DNA of 64,000 bases, from contig JAHBTI010000003.1 of the NCBI GenBank assembly GCA_019638705.1, positions 124,001 to 188,000 on the forward strand, in the 5' to 3' direction. Position numbers and translations under genes: made by a program. Under the pieces are notes generated by a model that made no database searches, was not told the DNA's origin, and worked only from the letters and a program-made list of their open reading frames with translations. Source of the stretch: Bacteroidota bacterium. Its GTDB lineage: Bacteria; Bacteroidota; Bacteroidia; B-17B0; Aurantibacillaceae. Below are positions 54,117 to 63,682 of the stretch, one piece after another (position 1 is the first letter of the stretch; each line of letters opens with the position of its first letter).

Positions 54117-56513
54117 ATGGAGGCGTGCTACCATTGCGGCGAAGACTGTGAAAACCAAAACATTTGCATTGAGGAAAAACAGTTTTGTTGTCAGGGCTGC
54201 AAAACGGTTTACGAAATATTAAACAAAGTTGAACTTTGCGATTATTACAGCATTTCGGAAAAACCGGCAGGTATTAACCAAAAAAATAATTCCCGACCTG
54301 AAAAGTTTGCGTTTTTAGACGATGAAAATTTGCAGGCAAAACTCATTCATTTTAAAGATACGGAACAAAGCCACGCCACGTTTTATTTACCGCAAATGCA
54401 CTGTTCTTCGTGTATTTGGTTGCTGGAACATTTGAATAAGTTGGATAAAAACATTGTTCGCTCACAGGTCAATTTTCTGAAAAAAGAATTGAGTTTGGTG
54501 TTTAATCACAAACACATTTCTTTGCGCAAAGTTGTGGAGTTGCTTGCGAGTATTGGCTACGAGCCGCATTTCAGTTTGCAAAACGCGGCAGGCAAAAAAG
54601 CAAAAATGTATGATAAAACCCGTGTGATTAAAATAGGCATTGCAGGTTTTTGTTTCGGAAATATTATGTTGTTGAGTTTTCCTGAATATTTTTCAATTGA
54701 CGAGGCAGGCGACTACAATTTGAAACAACTTTTTTCTTACCTGAATTTAGGCTTGTCATTGCCCGTGTTTTTTTATTGCGCTTCCGAATTTTTTGTTTCG
54801 GCGTGGAAAAGTTTCAAGCAGAAATTTTTAAATATTGATACGCCCATCGCGCTCGCCATTTTAATTACGTTTGCCCGCAGCCTTTACGAAATTATGACAC
54901 AAACAGGCGCAGGCTATTTAGACAGCATGAGCGGCATTGTGTTTTTTATGTTAGTGGGGCGTTTTTTTCAAAACAAAACCTATAATACCTTGGCGTTTAA
55001 CCGCGATTATACCTCGTACTTTCCGCTTGGCGTAACGGTTTTAAACGAACGGAATGAAGAAACACAAATTCCTGTTTCCAATTTAAAAACAGGAATGCAC
55101 ATAAAGGTTTACAGCGGTGAAATTATTCCTGCCGACTGTATTTTGTTTATGGGCAAAGCCGTGATTGATTACAGCTTTGTGTCGGGCGAAGCCATTCCCG
55201 TTGAAAAAAACATAGGCGAAATTATATACGCAGGCGGTAAACAAACAGGCGGCGCATTGGAAATGCAAGTGGTAAAAGATGTGTCGCAAAGCTATTTAAC
55301 ACAGCTTTGGAACAACGAGGCATTTCAAAAAAAGGAAGAAAGCAAATCGTACATTCATGTCATGAGCAAATATTTTACGCTCGTACTTTTCAGCATTGCT
55401 GCGGCTTCGGCGATGTATTGGTATTTTCACGACACAACAAAAATCTGGCACGCGGTAACTTCTATTTTAATTGTGGCTTGTCCTTGTGCGCTGTTATTGT
55501 CGGCAACGTTTACCAACGGAAATATGCTGCGCGTGTTGCAAAAATTTGGTTTTTATGCACGCCACGCCGAAGTGATTGAACAAATCTCTAACGCCAACGA
55601 AATTGTATTTGACAAAACAGGCACAATTACCGAACAGCAAAAATCAAACACTTCGTATTCGGGAAAAACATTGAGCGAAGACGACATTGTTTTAATAAAA
55701 TCGTTGGCTGCTCAATCTTCGCACCCTTTGAGCAGAGCCGTTTCTCAGCAGTTTTCGAATGTAAAAACTTTAAACGTAAAATTGTTTGAAGAACTGAAAG
55801 GTAAAGGCATAAAAGGAATGGTGAGCAACAAAACCGTGATAATTGGCTCGGCAGATTTTGTTAATGCAAATTTAAACGAAGCGCAAAGCAGCAAGGTGTA
55901 TTTAAACATTGACGGTGAAATTTTGGGCGCATTCTCTATTCAAACACAATACAGAAAAGGAATAAAAACCTTGTTGGAAAAGTTAAAACCAAATTACAAA
56001 CTCTCGTTGCTTTCGGGCGATAACGCCGCAGAGTTGCAACACCTGAAACCGTTGTTTAATTCGGAATTATTATTCAATCAGCAACCGCAGGATAAATTGG
56101 ATTACATTAAAACCCTGCAAACACAAAACAAAAACGTGATGATGATTGGCGACGGCTTAAACGATGCAGGCGCACTCAAACAAAGCAACGTGGGCATTGT
56201 GGTGAGCGACAACATCAATAATTTTTCTCCCGCTTGTGATGCCATTATGGACGGAAAAACACTTTCTTATTTTGACGGCATTTTACATTACTGCAAACAA
56301 AACAAACGCATCATCAACATTAGTTTTGTGGTTTCCATTTTGTACAATGTTGTGGGTTTGTATTATGCCACCCGCGCCGAATTGCAACCTATCATCGCTG
56401 CCATTCTCATGCCCGCAAGCTCTATCAGCATTGTGTTATTGACTACGGGATTGAGTTCTTTGTTTGCGGTTTCGTTGAAAAAGCGCAGGAAGTATTTTTT
56501 ATTAAAACATTGA
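54117..56513 (+). CDS. Heavy-metal P1B-type ATPase, FixI/CcoI-like
   Basis: A 798-residue copper-type ATPase. The N terminus has a Cys-rich zinc-finger-like module (CYHCGEDCEN, CCQGCKTVYEIL) found in FixI/CcoI, then an HMA-like domain with MHCSSCIWLLEHL. The ion path motif is CPC (Cys455-Cys457), the phosphorylated Asp is Asp499 in DKTGTIT, and GDGLNDAGAL follows near residue 678. CcoI supplies copper for cbb3 oxidase, but no ccoS or ccoNOP gene is adjacent. ATG 54117 is preferred over 54096. Confidence 0.88.
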   Translation: MEACYHCGEDCENQNICIEEKQFCCQGCKTVYEILNKVELCDYYSISEKPAGINQKNNSRPEKFAFLDDENLQAKLIHFKDTEQSHATFYLPQMHCSSCIWLLEHLNKLDKNIVRSQVNFLKKELSLVFNHKHISLRKVVELLASIGYEPHFSLQNAAGKKAKMYDKTRVIKIGIAGFCFGNIMLLSFPEYFSIDEAGDYNLKQLFSYLNLGLSLPVFFYCASEFFVSAWKSFKQKFLNIDTPIALAILITFARSLYEIMTQTGAGYLDSMSGIVFFMLVGRFFQNKTYNTLAFNRDYTSYFPLGVTVLNERNEETQIPVSNLKTGMHIKVYSGEIIPADCILFMGKAVIDYSFVSGEAIPVEKNIGEIIYAGGKQTGGALEMQVVKDVSQSYLTQLWNNEAFQKKEESKSYIHVMSKYFTLVLFSIAAASAMYWYFHDTTKIWHAVTSILIVACPCALLLSATFTNGNMLRVLQKFGFYARHAEVIEQISNANEIVFDKTGTITEQQKSNTSYSGKTLSEDDIVLIKSLAAQSSHPLSRAVSQQFSNVKTLNVKLFEELKGKGIKGMVSNKTVIIGSADFVNANLNEAQSSKVYLNIDGEILGAFSIQTQYRKGIKTLLEKLKPNYKLSLLSGDNAAELQHLKPLFNSELLFNQQPQDKLDYIKTLQTQNKNVMMIGDGLNDAGALKQSNVGIVVSDNINNFSPACDAIMDGKTLSYFDGILHYCKQNKRIINISFVVSILYNVVGLYYATRAELQPIIAAILMPASSISIVLLTTGLSSLFAVSLKKRRKYFLLKH

Positions 56514-56718
56514 AAAATCAATGTATTGTTTGATATCTACTGATAAACCTTTGTTATGGCTCGTTTTTTCTGTCATTTCAGATGTTTAAATATCCGTTCG
56601 TCACTGGTTAAATACAAACCAAAAATATCTGTTTTGCAGACAAAGAACCGAAGAGCATATTACATCTTGCCACAATGATTGTCAAATGATTGTCATAAGA
56701 GTAAACAACGATTTTTGA

Positions 56719-56856
56719 AAATATTATTTGAGAAAAGTAGAAGAAGGCAAAAACAAAATGAGTATATTAAATGCTGTGAGAAATAAAATCATTCATCGTA
56801 TTTTTGCCTTAATCGAGAAACAAACTGTTTACCAAAATAATTTGTTAGTGTCATAG
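56719..56856 (+). pseudogene. IS110-family transposase remnant, C-terminal 45 codons
   Basis: A 45-codon frame without a start, reading YYLRKVEEGKNKM and NAVRNKIIHRIFALIEKQ before the stop. These residues match the conserved C-terminal end of IS110-family (Transposase_20) recombinases, where an NAVRNK-x-x-HR motif is usual. A stop codon lies directly upstream, and no DEDD domain or full element is seen. The remaining bases of the 450-base gap 56514-56963 hold a doubled ATGATTGTCA and nothing else I can identify. Confidence 0.65.
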
Positions 56857-56963
56857 AAGTCGCAATGACGAAAATACCCCCCTAAACGGTTAGTAAAAAC
56901 TTGTAATATTTAATATGAAAGCAGTTTTATAAATCTGTACATTTACTCTGCGATTTTTTAGCC

Positions 56964-57614
56964 ATGCGTTTAAAGCGTAAAATTCCTGTTTTTATTTTTG
57001 GGGTCTCTATCGGACTTGTTGTGGGCATTGGATTTTTTGTATTCAAATTCAATGATATGTTTAATAAAATAAAAGATTCTGCCAAAGAACACATCACCAT
57101 TATTCAGCAGCCTGTGAAAACCATAAACATTGGCGAAGAAGACAAAGTAAAGAAACAAGACAAAGAGCGATTTAAAGTCAATCTTGAAAAAAACCAAAAA
57201 GTAGATTATCGCGAAGTGGACAGCCTCACCGCTTTGAAAGAGGACATGAACATTAAAGTGGCAACCGATGAATTATTGTCAGTTAAAAATATTAAAGTCA
57301 TAAAAATCGGCGACAATTTTTCAGGTTCAGATAAAGATTCGTTGATTGCAGATTTAGCTAATGTTAATGAAAGTGCTTCTGATTTATATGTGCTTGAATT
57401 TTGGAAAACGCCGCTTAACACAAAAGGTTATCGCTTTTCAAAAAACAGAATTATGCTTTACGGCTTTGTTGATTTTAACGATGTGGTCTTGTATCAACTA
57501 AACAACGTTTATTATATAAAAGCAAGCAATCAGGTTTACAAACTTAGTTATGGCGGCGAGTTTAAGCCACTGGAGCGCGTTTCGGACAGCGAACTTATTG
57601 CCAAACTCAGCTAA
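56964..57614 (+). CDS. Membrane-anchored hypothetical protein
   Basis: A 216-residue protein with one N-terminal membrane helix (IPVFIFGVSIGLVVGIGFFVF, about residues 7-27) and a charged coiled stretch (KDSAKEHITII, then KKQDKERFKV), followed by a beta-rich domain near the C terminus (LYGFVDFNDVVLYQLNNVYYIKASNQVYKL). I recognise no family. It lies 5 bases before dapF on the same strand, so the two are likely one transcript. Confidence 0.65.
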   Translation: MRLKRKIPVFIFGVSIGLVVGIGFFVFKFNDMFNKIKDSAKEHITIIQQPVKTINIGEEDKVKKQDKERFKVNLEKNQKVDYREVDSLTALKEDMNIKVATDELLSVKNIKVIKIGDNFSGSDKDSLIADLANVNESASDLYVLEFWKTPLNTKGYRFSKNRIMLYGFVDFNDVVLYQLNNVYYIKASNQVYKLSYGGEFKPLERVSDSELIAKLS

Positions 57615-57619
57615 ATTTT

Positions 57620-58405
57620 ATGCAAATTACTTTTTACAAGTACCAAGGTACGGGCAACGATTTTATTTTAATTGATAACCGAAACAATTCTGTTTCGCTT
57701 ACACAGGAACAGGTATTACAACTTTGCAACCGTCGTTTTGGCATTGGTGCAGACGGTTTAATTTTATTGGAAAACGCCACAGGTTTTGATTTTAACATGG
57801 TGTATTATAACAGCGACGGCAACAAAAGTACCATGTGCGGAAACGGCGGGCGTTGCATTACAGCCTTTGCAAAACACCTTGGCATAATTACGGACAAAGC
57901 AAATTTTTTGGCTGCCGACGGTGCGCACGAAGCTTTGATTGACGACAACGAAACGGTGTCGTTAAAAATGAACGATGTAAAAACTATTGAAATGGGCGAA
58001 GATTATTTTTTTTTAAACACAGGCTCACCGCACTATGTAAAGCAGGTACAAAACTTGCAGCAATACAATGTGTTTGCCGAAGGAAAAAAAATAAGAAACA
58101 GCGAACGGTTTAAAGAAGAAGGCACAAACGTAAACTTTATTGAAAAAAATGATGATGATACTTTGTTTGTGCGTACTTATGAGCGCGGTGTGGAAGACGA
58201 AACGTTTTCCTGCGGAACAGGCGTAACCGCTTCGGCTTTGGTAGCGGCAGTTTTGGGTTTCAGCACCGAAAAAAATAAATGCAGCATAAAAACGCTCGGC
58301 GGAAACTTGGAAGTGAGTTTTGACAAAGTGCTGGAACATAATTTTTACAACGTTTGGCTGAAAGGTTCAGCCACGTTGGTTTACAGGGGTACGGTTGAAC
58401 TGTGA
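57620..58405 (+). CDS. dapF: Diaminopimelate epimerase
   Basis: A 261-residue enzyme that converts LL- to meso-diaminopimelate for lysine and peptidoglycan. The two catalytic cysteines are Cys73 in MCGNGGRC and Cys198 in FSCGTGVTASA. YQGTGNDFILID begins the protein in the usual way. The next gene overlaps its stop codon (GTGA). Confidence 0.95.
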   Translation: MQITFYKYQGTGNDFILIDNRNNSVSLTQEQVLQLCNRRFGIGADGLILLENATGFDFNMVYYNSDGNKSTMCGNGGRCITAFAKHLGIITDKANFLAADGAHEALIDDNETVSLKMNDVKTIEMGEDYFFLNTGSPHYVKQVQNLQQYNVFAEGKKIRNSERFKEEGTNVNFIEKNDDDTLFVRTYERGVEDETFSCGTGVTASALVAAVLGFSTEKNKCSIKTLGGNLEVSFDKVLEHNFYNVWLKGSATLVYRGTVEL

Positions 58406-58938
58406 TACAAGAATATTTGCATATTGAATTAAACCCTGTTTCGTTTCAGGAAACGGATTTAAAAAAAGGAACTTGGCTGGCTTTACTTTACGCAAGGCGC
58501 ATTCCACCGCACATTGGCTTAATTATAAACGGCAGTTACAATTCGCTCAACATAAAAGGACAAGAGTTAAATGTTTCAACAGAGGCTTTATTAAAATTAA
58601 TTTCGCAGCGCAACATTGAAACAACATTTATAAAAATTGCTGCACACCCCGTATTTAGTGGCGATTATCAGTTAAACGTTTTTCAGGAATGTGTAAAACA
58701 ATTTCAGTCGGTAGAAAAAAACGCAACGTGTTTGTTTCCTGTAAAATTATTTTTTCGGGAATTTTATGCGTTACAGTTAAACCAAGAAGAACTGTTGTTT
58801 GATTTTTTAGTGCGTTTACACAACAATCATTTTCTTGAATGGTTTACCACACAAAATTTTTCTTCTCAACGTTTGGAAATTCCGTTTTACACCAAAGAGG
58901 AATTGCAACGCAGAATAGAGCAGGAGCGAGGCAATTAA
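58402..58938 (+). CDS. Hypothetical protein downstream of dapF
   Basis: A 178-residue soluble protein with a GTG start that overlaps the dapF stop codon, so translation is coupled. Distinctive segments are LYARRIPPHIGLIINGSYNSL and FPVKLFFREFYALQLNQEELLFDFLVRLHNNHF. No catalytic motif or known family is recognised. The end overlaps the convergent ABC transporter gene by 4 bases. Confidence 0.65.
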   Translation: MIQEYLHIELNPVSFQETDLKKGTWLALLYARRIPPHIGLIINGSYNSLNIKGQELNVSTEALLKLISQRNIETTFIKIAAHPVFSGDYQLNVFQECVKQFQSVEKNATCLFPVKLFFREFYALQLNQEELLFDFLVRLHNNHFLEWFTTQNFSSQRLEIPFYTKEELQRRIEQERGN

Positions 58939-60674
58939 TGACTTTGCAAATTGTTCAGCTCAAAGTAATTTTTCTTTAAGGCAAGCAAGTCCTCGTGTGT
59001 ACCCACTTCGGCAATTTCACCGTCTTTCAGGTATAAAATTAAATCTGCCTTTTTAATGCTTGAAATGCGATGACTGATAATCAGGCTTGTTTTGCTTTGC
59101 ATTTCGGTTTTTAAGTTGGACAGAATAAGTTCTTCGGTTTCGCTGTCCACGGCACTTAAACAGTCGTCAAACATTAAAATTTTCGGCTTGTTTATAATTG
59201 CGCGGGCAATGGAAATACGTTGTTTTTGTCCGCCACTCAGCGTTACACCACGCTCGCCCACCATGGTTTCAAATTTTTCTTGAAAACGCATAATGTTATC
59301 GTAAACGCCTGCCTGTTTGGCTGCGTTTTCAATGTCTGAAAAATTTGCTTTTCCTTCGGGGCTGCCAAACGAAATGTTATTGGCAACCGTGTCGCTGAAC
59401 AAAAAAACTTCCTGAGGAACAACCCCACAATTTTTCCTCAATAAATGCAAATTGTGTGTGCTGATGTTTTTTCCGTCAATTAAAATTTCGCCGTCCGTAA
59501 CATCGTATTGCCGTGTGAGCAGGGTAATAATGCTTGATTTTCCGCTGCCTACTTGCCCCGTAATGCCAAGCGTTTGCCCTTGTTTCAGTTTAAATGAGAT
59601 GTTTTTTAATGCTGTAATATTGTTTTCGGGATAAGTAAAACTCACGTTTTTAAATTCAATTTCACCTTTAATGTCATAAACATGGTGATTGTTATTTTTA
59701 ATCAAAGGTTCGTGTTTCAAAAATTCGTTAATGCGTTCCTGCGAAGCCGAAGCGCGCTGTATTAACGAAATTACCCAACCCAAACTTGCAAAGGGCCACA
59801 TTAAACGAAACACATACAAAATAAATTCGGTAATGTTACCCGGTTCAATTTTGTTTTCAATGGCAAGTTTTCCGCCGAGCCAAACAACAATCAGCACACT
59901 CAAACCAACCATTAAGCCCATAACGGGCGCAAAAAATGCTTCAATGTTCGCGAGCTTTAACGATGTTTTTTTGTAAACCTCGCCTTTGTTTTGCATTTCG
60001 CCGTTAAAATAATTTTCGCGCGCGTATGCTTTAATTACACGAATGGCACTGAATGTTTCCTGCGCTTGCGTTGTTAAGTTGCTCAATTCTTCCTGAACTT
60101 TTGTGCTTTGTTTGGAGATTAAATCCGACACTTTGTACATAATGAAAGACAAAATCGGTAAAGGAAAAAATACCCAAAGCGTGAGTGTAACATTTACTTT
60201 CAGCATAAAAATTAAAATGGTGATTGTAGTTACAATCGTATTTGTAATGTACATGAGTGCCGGACCTGTGTACATACGCACTCTGCCAACATCTTCGCTG
60301 ATGCGGTTCATTAAATCGCCGGTGGTGTTTTGTTTAAAAAAACGGCTGTCTAATTGTTGGTATTGGGCATAAATTTCATTTTTTTGGTCGTACTCAATGT
60401 GGCGGCTCATCACAATAATGGTTTGCCGCATTAAAAACATAAACAAACCGCTGATTAACGCCAAACCGATAATGATAAGTCCGTAGTGTATAAACTCGTT
60501 GGTTTCCGCATTTTGGTTTTTTCCAATGATGTCTAAAATTTTGTTTGTGCCCTCGCGCACAACCACGCCCTGATATGTGCCGAAAATGGTAGAAAGAGAA
60601 ACAAACAGCAATCCGCTGAGGAAATGCCATTTGTATTTTATAAAATAATGATTTAAAACTTTGAGGTGTTTCAC
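58935..60674 (-). CDS. ABC exporter, MsbA-like
   Basis: A 579-residue half transporter: a six-helix membrane domain (about residues 15-310) and an ATPase domain with Walker A GQVGSGKSS, signature LSGGQKQRISIARA and Walker B ILMFDDCLSAVDSE. The His switch lies in LIISHRISSI. It works as a dimer and exports lipids or hydrophobic compounds; a lipid A role like MsbA is possible but the substrate cannot be assigned from sequence. Confidence 0.88.
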   Translation of the reverse strand: MKHLKVLNHYFIKYKWHFLSGLLFVSLSTIFGTYQGVVVREGTNKILDIIGKNQNAETNEFIHYGLIIIGLALISGLFMFLMRQTIIVMSRHIEYDQKNEIYAQYQQLDSRFFKQNTTGDLMNRISEDVGRVRMYTGPALMYITNTIVTTITILIFMLKVNVTLTLWVFFPLPILSFIMYKVSDLISKQSTKVQEELSNLTTQAQETFSAIRVIKAYARENYFNGEMQNKGEVYKKTSLKLANIEAFFAPVMGLMVGLSVLIVVWLGGKLAIENKIEPGNITEFILYVFRLMWPFASLGWVISLIQRASASQERINEFLKHEPLIKNNNHHVYDIKGEIEFKNVSFTYPENNITALKNISFKLKQGQTLGITGQVGSGKSSIITLLTRQYDVTDGEILIDGKNISTHNLHLLRKNCGVVPQEVFLFSDTVANNISFGSPEGKANFSDIENAAKQAGVYDNIMRFQEKFETMVGERGVTLSGGQKQRISIARAIINKPKILMFDDCLSAVDSETEELILSNLKTEMQSKTSLIISHRISSIKKADLILYLKDGEIAEVGTHEDLLALKKNYFELNNLQSH

Positions 60675-60732
60675 GGGCGCGAAATTAGAAATTTAAACAC
60701 ATAGAATTGGATATTACAGACAGACAAAAAAC

Positions 60733-60769
60733 AAAAATCCCGCAAGTGTTTTAACATCGCGGGATTTTT
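60733..60769 (-). terminator. Rho-independent terminator of clpC
   Basis: AAAAATCCCGC (60733-60743) and GCGGGATTTTT (60759-60769) pair perfectly; on the minus strand a long T-rich tail follows. It lies 5 bases after the clpC stop. Confidence 0.88.
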
Positions 60770-60774
60770 TTAAT

Positions 60775-63342
60775 TTATTCACCTTCTTTGTCTTCTTTTT
60801 CTTTATCCTCTTTCTTGCTTTTTTTGGCTTTTGCCTTGCGCGAATGGACTACAATTTCGTCTTTTTCTTTGTTGTAATCCACTTCCAGTTCATCGCCTTC
60901 GCTTAATCCGCTTTTTATGATTTCCTCTGCCATTGGGTCTTCTAAGTATTTCTGAATGGCACGTTTCAAAGGTCGTGCGCCGTAATTAACATCATACCCT
61001 TTTTCCACAATGTAATCTTTGGCAACATCGGTAATTTTAATCACAAAGCCCAAGCCGTTTACACGCCCAAACAAACCTGCCAGTTCAATGTCAATAATTT
61101 TGTGAATGTCTTCTTTGCTTAAAGAGTTAAACATTATCACATCATCAATACGGTTTAAAAATTCAGGCGCAAAGGCTTTTTTCAATGCGCTTTCAATCAC
61201 ACCTTTTGCGGCTTCGTCTTCGTGCTCTTTGCGCGTTTGCGTGCCGAAACCAACACCTGTACCAAAATCTTTCAACTGGCGTGCGCCAATGTTAGAGGTC
61301 ATAATAATAATGGTGTTTTTGAAATCAATTTTCCTACCCAAACTGTCGGTGAGCAAACCGTCGTCTAACACCTGCAACAGCATATTAAACACATCGGGGT
61401 GTGCTTTTTCAATTTCGTCCAACAACACAACCGAATACGGACGGCGACGAACTTTTTCCGTTAATTGTCCGCCTTCCTCATAGCCCACATAACCCGGAGG
61501 TGCGCCAATCAAGCGGGTGGTCGCAAATTTTTCCATGTATTCGCTCATGTCAATGCGGATAAGCGCATCGTCGCTGTCAAATAAATGACGCGCCAAAACC
61601 TTTGCTAATTGTGTTTTTCCAACACCTGTCGGACCTAATAAAATAAACGAACCAATTGGTTTGTTCGGGTCTTTTAATCCCGCACGGTTACGCTGAATGG
61701 CTTTTACCACCTTTAACAAAGCAGGGTCTTGACCAATCACTTTGCCTTTCAGCAGGTCGTACATTTTCACCAATTTCTCGCTTTCGTTTTGGTTTACACG
61801 TTGCACGGGCACGCCACTCATCATGCTCACCACTTCGGCTACGTTATCTTCGGTAACGGTAACGCGGTTTTGCTTGGTTTCTTCTTCCCACGCTTTTTTA
61901 GCTGCTTCCAACTGCGCGTGTAATTGTTTTTCGGTGTCGCGCAAGCGGGCAGCTTCTTCATATTTTTGGCTGCGCACCACTTGATTTTTTTGCTCTTTTA
62001 TCTCTTCAATTTTTGCTTCAATGTCCACAATGTTTTTTGGAACATTAATGTTGGTAATGTGAACGCGCGAACCTGCCTCATCTAAAGCATCAATGGCTTT
62101 GTCTGGCAAATGGCGGTCGGTAATGTAACGCGCCGTGAGCATAACACAGGCTTTAATGGCTTCATCGGTGTAAGTTACGTTGTGATGTTCTTCGTATTTA
62201 CTTTTAATGTTATTTAAAATCTGCAAGGTTTCGTCGGGTGTTGCAGGCTCAATAATTACTTTTTGAAAACGGCGTTCCAACGCTCCGTCTTTTTCAATGT
62301 ACTGACGGTATTCATCTAAAGTAGTTGCACCAATACATTGAATTTCGCCGCGCGCCAAAGCAGGTTTAAACATATTGCTGGCATCTAAACTTCCGCTTGC
62401 ACCGCCTGCGCCAATAATGGTGTGAATTTCGTCAATGAACAAAATTACATCGGGCGATTTTTCCAATTCGTTCATCACGGCTTTCATGCGTTCTTCAAAC
62501 TGTCCGCGATATTTTGTGCCCGCCACCAAACTTGCCAAATCTAACGTAACCACACGTTTGCCGAACAACACGCGCGACACCTTGCGTTGCACAATGCGCA
62601 ACGCCAAACCTTCTGCCACGCTTGATTTACCAACGCCCGGCTCGCCAATTAAAATCGGGTTGTTCTTTTTGCGGCGCGATAAAATTTGCGACACGCGCTC
62701 AATTTCTTTCTCGCGACCAACAACAGGGTCAAGTTTTCCGTCTTCTGCCATTTTAGTCAGGTCGCGACCAAAATTATCTAACACAGGCGTTTTTGATTTG
62801 TTTTCGCCTTGCTTTTTAGGTGCGCCGCCCATGCCGCCAAAGTTGGCTTCGTCCGTATCATCGTCATCGCTGCCCGCCGTTGAGTTTTCAATGCGCACAG
62901 GATTTTCTAAAAACGCTTCTAATTCGGCGCGGGCTGCCGTATAGTCCACACCATATTTTAAAAGCATTTTGGTAATGACATTATCGTTGTCTTTCAAAAT
63001 ACAAAGCAACAAATGCTCTGTGCCAATTTGAATGGACTTAAACGTTTTTGCTTCTAAATAAGTAAGTTTTAAAGTTTTTTCGGCTTGCTTTACCAAGGGT
63101 ATGTTTGCCAAATTGTTTGTTTTGCGAAGCCCCGGTGTGAGGCTGTGCTCAACCGTTCTGCGAAGTTCGGCGGTGTTTACGCCAAGTTTTTTTAATAAGC
63201 GCATACCCACGCCGTCGCCGTCTCTAATCATACCCAACATTAAATGTTCTATGCCTATAAAGTCGTGCCCGAGTCTTAATGCTTCTTCACGACTGTAAGT
63301 AATGACATCTTTTACTCTAGGCGAAAATTTTGCTTCCATCAT
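60775..63342 (-). CDS. clpC: ClpC-type AAA+ unfoldase
   Basis: An 855-residue Clp ATPase. Two Clp-N repeats (about 1-145), the first AAA+ domain with GEPGVGKSS and VILFIDEIHTIIGAG, a UVR-type coiled region (about 430-470, SQKYEEAARLRDTEKQL), the second AAA+ domain with GPTGVGKTQ and a ClpB-D2 small domain follow. It unfolds proteins for ClpP. The C terminus is a Lys/Glu-rich tail (KAKAKKSKKEDKEKE). No ClpP gene is near. Confidence 0.93.
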   Translation of the reverse strand: MMEAKFSPRVKDVITYSREEALRLGHDFIGIEHLMLGMIRDGDGVGMRLLKKLGVNTAELRRTVEHSLTPGLRKTNNLANIPLVKQAEKTLKLTYLEAKTFKSIQIGTEHLLLCILKDNDNVITKMLLKYGVDYTAARAELEAFLENPVRIENSTAGSDDDDTDEANFGGMGGAPKKQGENKSKTPVLDNFGRDLTKMAEDGKLDPVVGREKEIERVSQILSRRKKNNPILIGEPGVGKSSVAEGLALRIVQRKVSRVLFGKRVVTLDLASLVAGTKYRGQFEERMKAVMNELEKSPDVILFIDEIHTIIGAGGASGSLDASNMFKPALARGEIQCIGATTLDEYRQYIEKDGALERRFQKVIIEPATPDETLQILNNIKSKYEEHHNVTYTDEAIKACVMLTARYITDRHLPDKAIDALDEAGSRVHITNINVPKNIVDIEAKIEEIKEQKNQVVRSQKYEEAARLRDTEKQLHAQLEAAKKAWEEETKQNRVTVTEDNVAEVVSMMSGVPVQRVNQNESEKLVKMYDLLKGKVIGQDPALLKVVKAIQRNRAGLKDPNKPIGSFILLGPTGVGKTQLAKVLARHLFDSDDALIRIDMSEYMEKFATTRLIGAPPGYVGYEEGGQLTEKVRRRPYSVVLLDEIEKAHPDVFNMLLQVLDDGLLTDSLGRKIDFKNTIIIMTSNIGARQLKDFGTGVGFGTQTRKEHEDEAAKGVIESALKKAFAPEFLNRIDDVIMFNSLSKEDIHKIIDIELAGLFGRVNGLGFVIKITDVAKDYIVEKGYDVNYGARPLKRAIQKYLEDPMAEEIIKSGLSEGDELEVDYNKEKDEIVVHSRKAKAKKSKKEDKEKEDKEGE

Positions 63343-63682
63343 AAAATAGTTCCTTTTTTTGATTTGGTTAAATTACATAATTAGTGCCAAACCCAAAAGT
63401 AGTTTCAAACCTGCCGAAAGCGACAGAGGAAAAATTGATTTTTTAACAAAAAAACTGTTCATAAATTTAATTGTACCGCCCTCAATTTTATGGGCTTGCG
63501 CGGGGTTTTGAGTGATTTGTTTTTTGAAAAAAGTGAGATTGGCTTGAAACTGACAAATGGGCAGGAAGTTGTATAAATGAGTTTGGTTTTGTAGGTTTGG
63601 GATTGTGTATGTACAAATTTAAGTTAGCAGCAACGTTGAACGACCCACTATACATAATACTCCATTTTATAAATAAAGCATA
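63343..63682. other. Intergenic region between clpC and the Imm26-like gene
   Basis: 340 bases separate the divergent starts of clpC and the Imm26-like gene. No convincing gene, hairpin or repeat is seen here. It should contain both promoters, but no clean TTG/TAnnTTTG pair was found. Confidence 0.5.

Noticed and set aside
56514-56718. A ccoS-like small gene behind the P1B-ATPase
   Set aside because: No frame with the short membrane helix and acidic tail of CcoS was found in this stretch.
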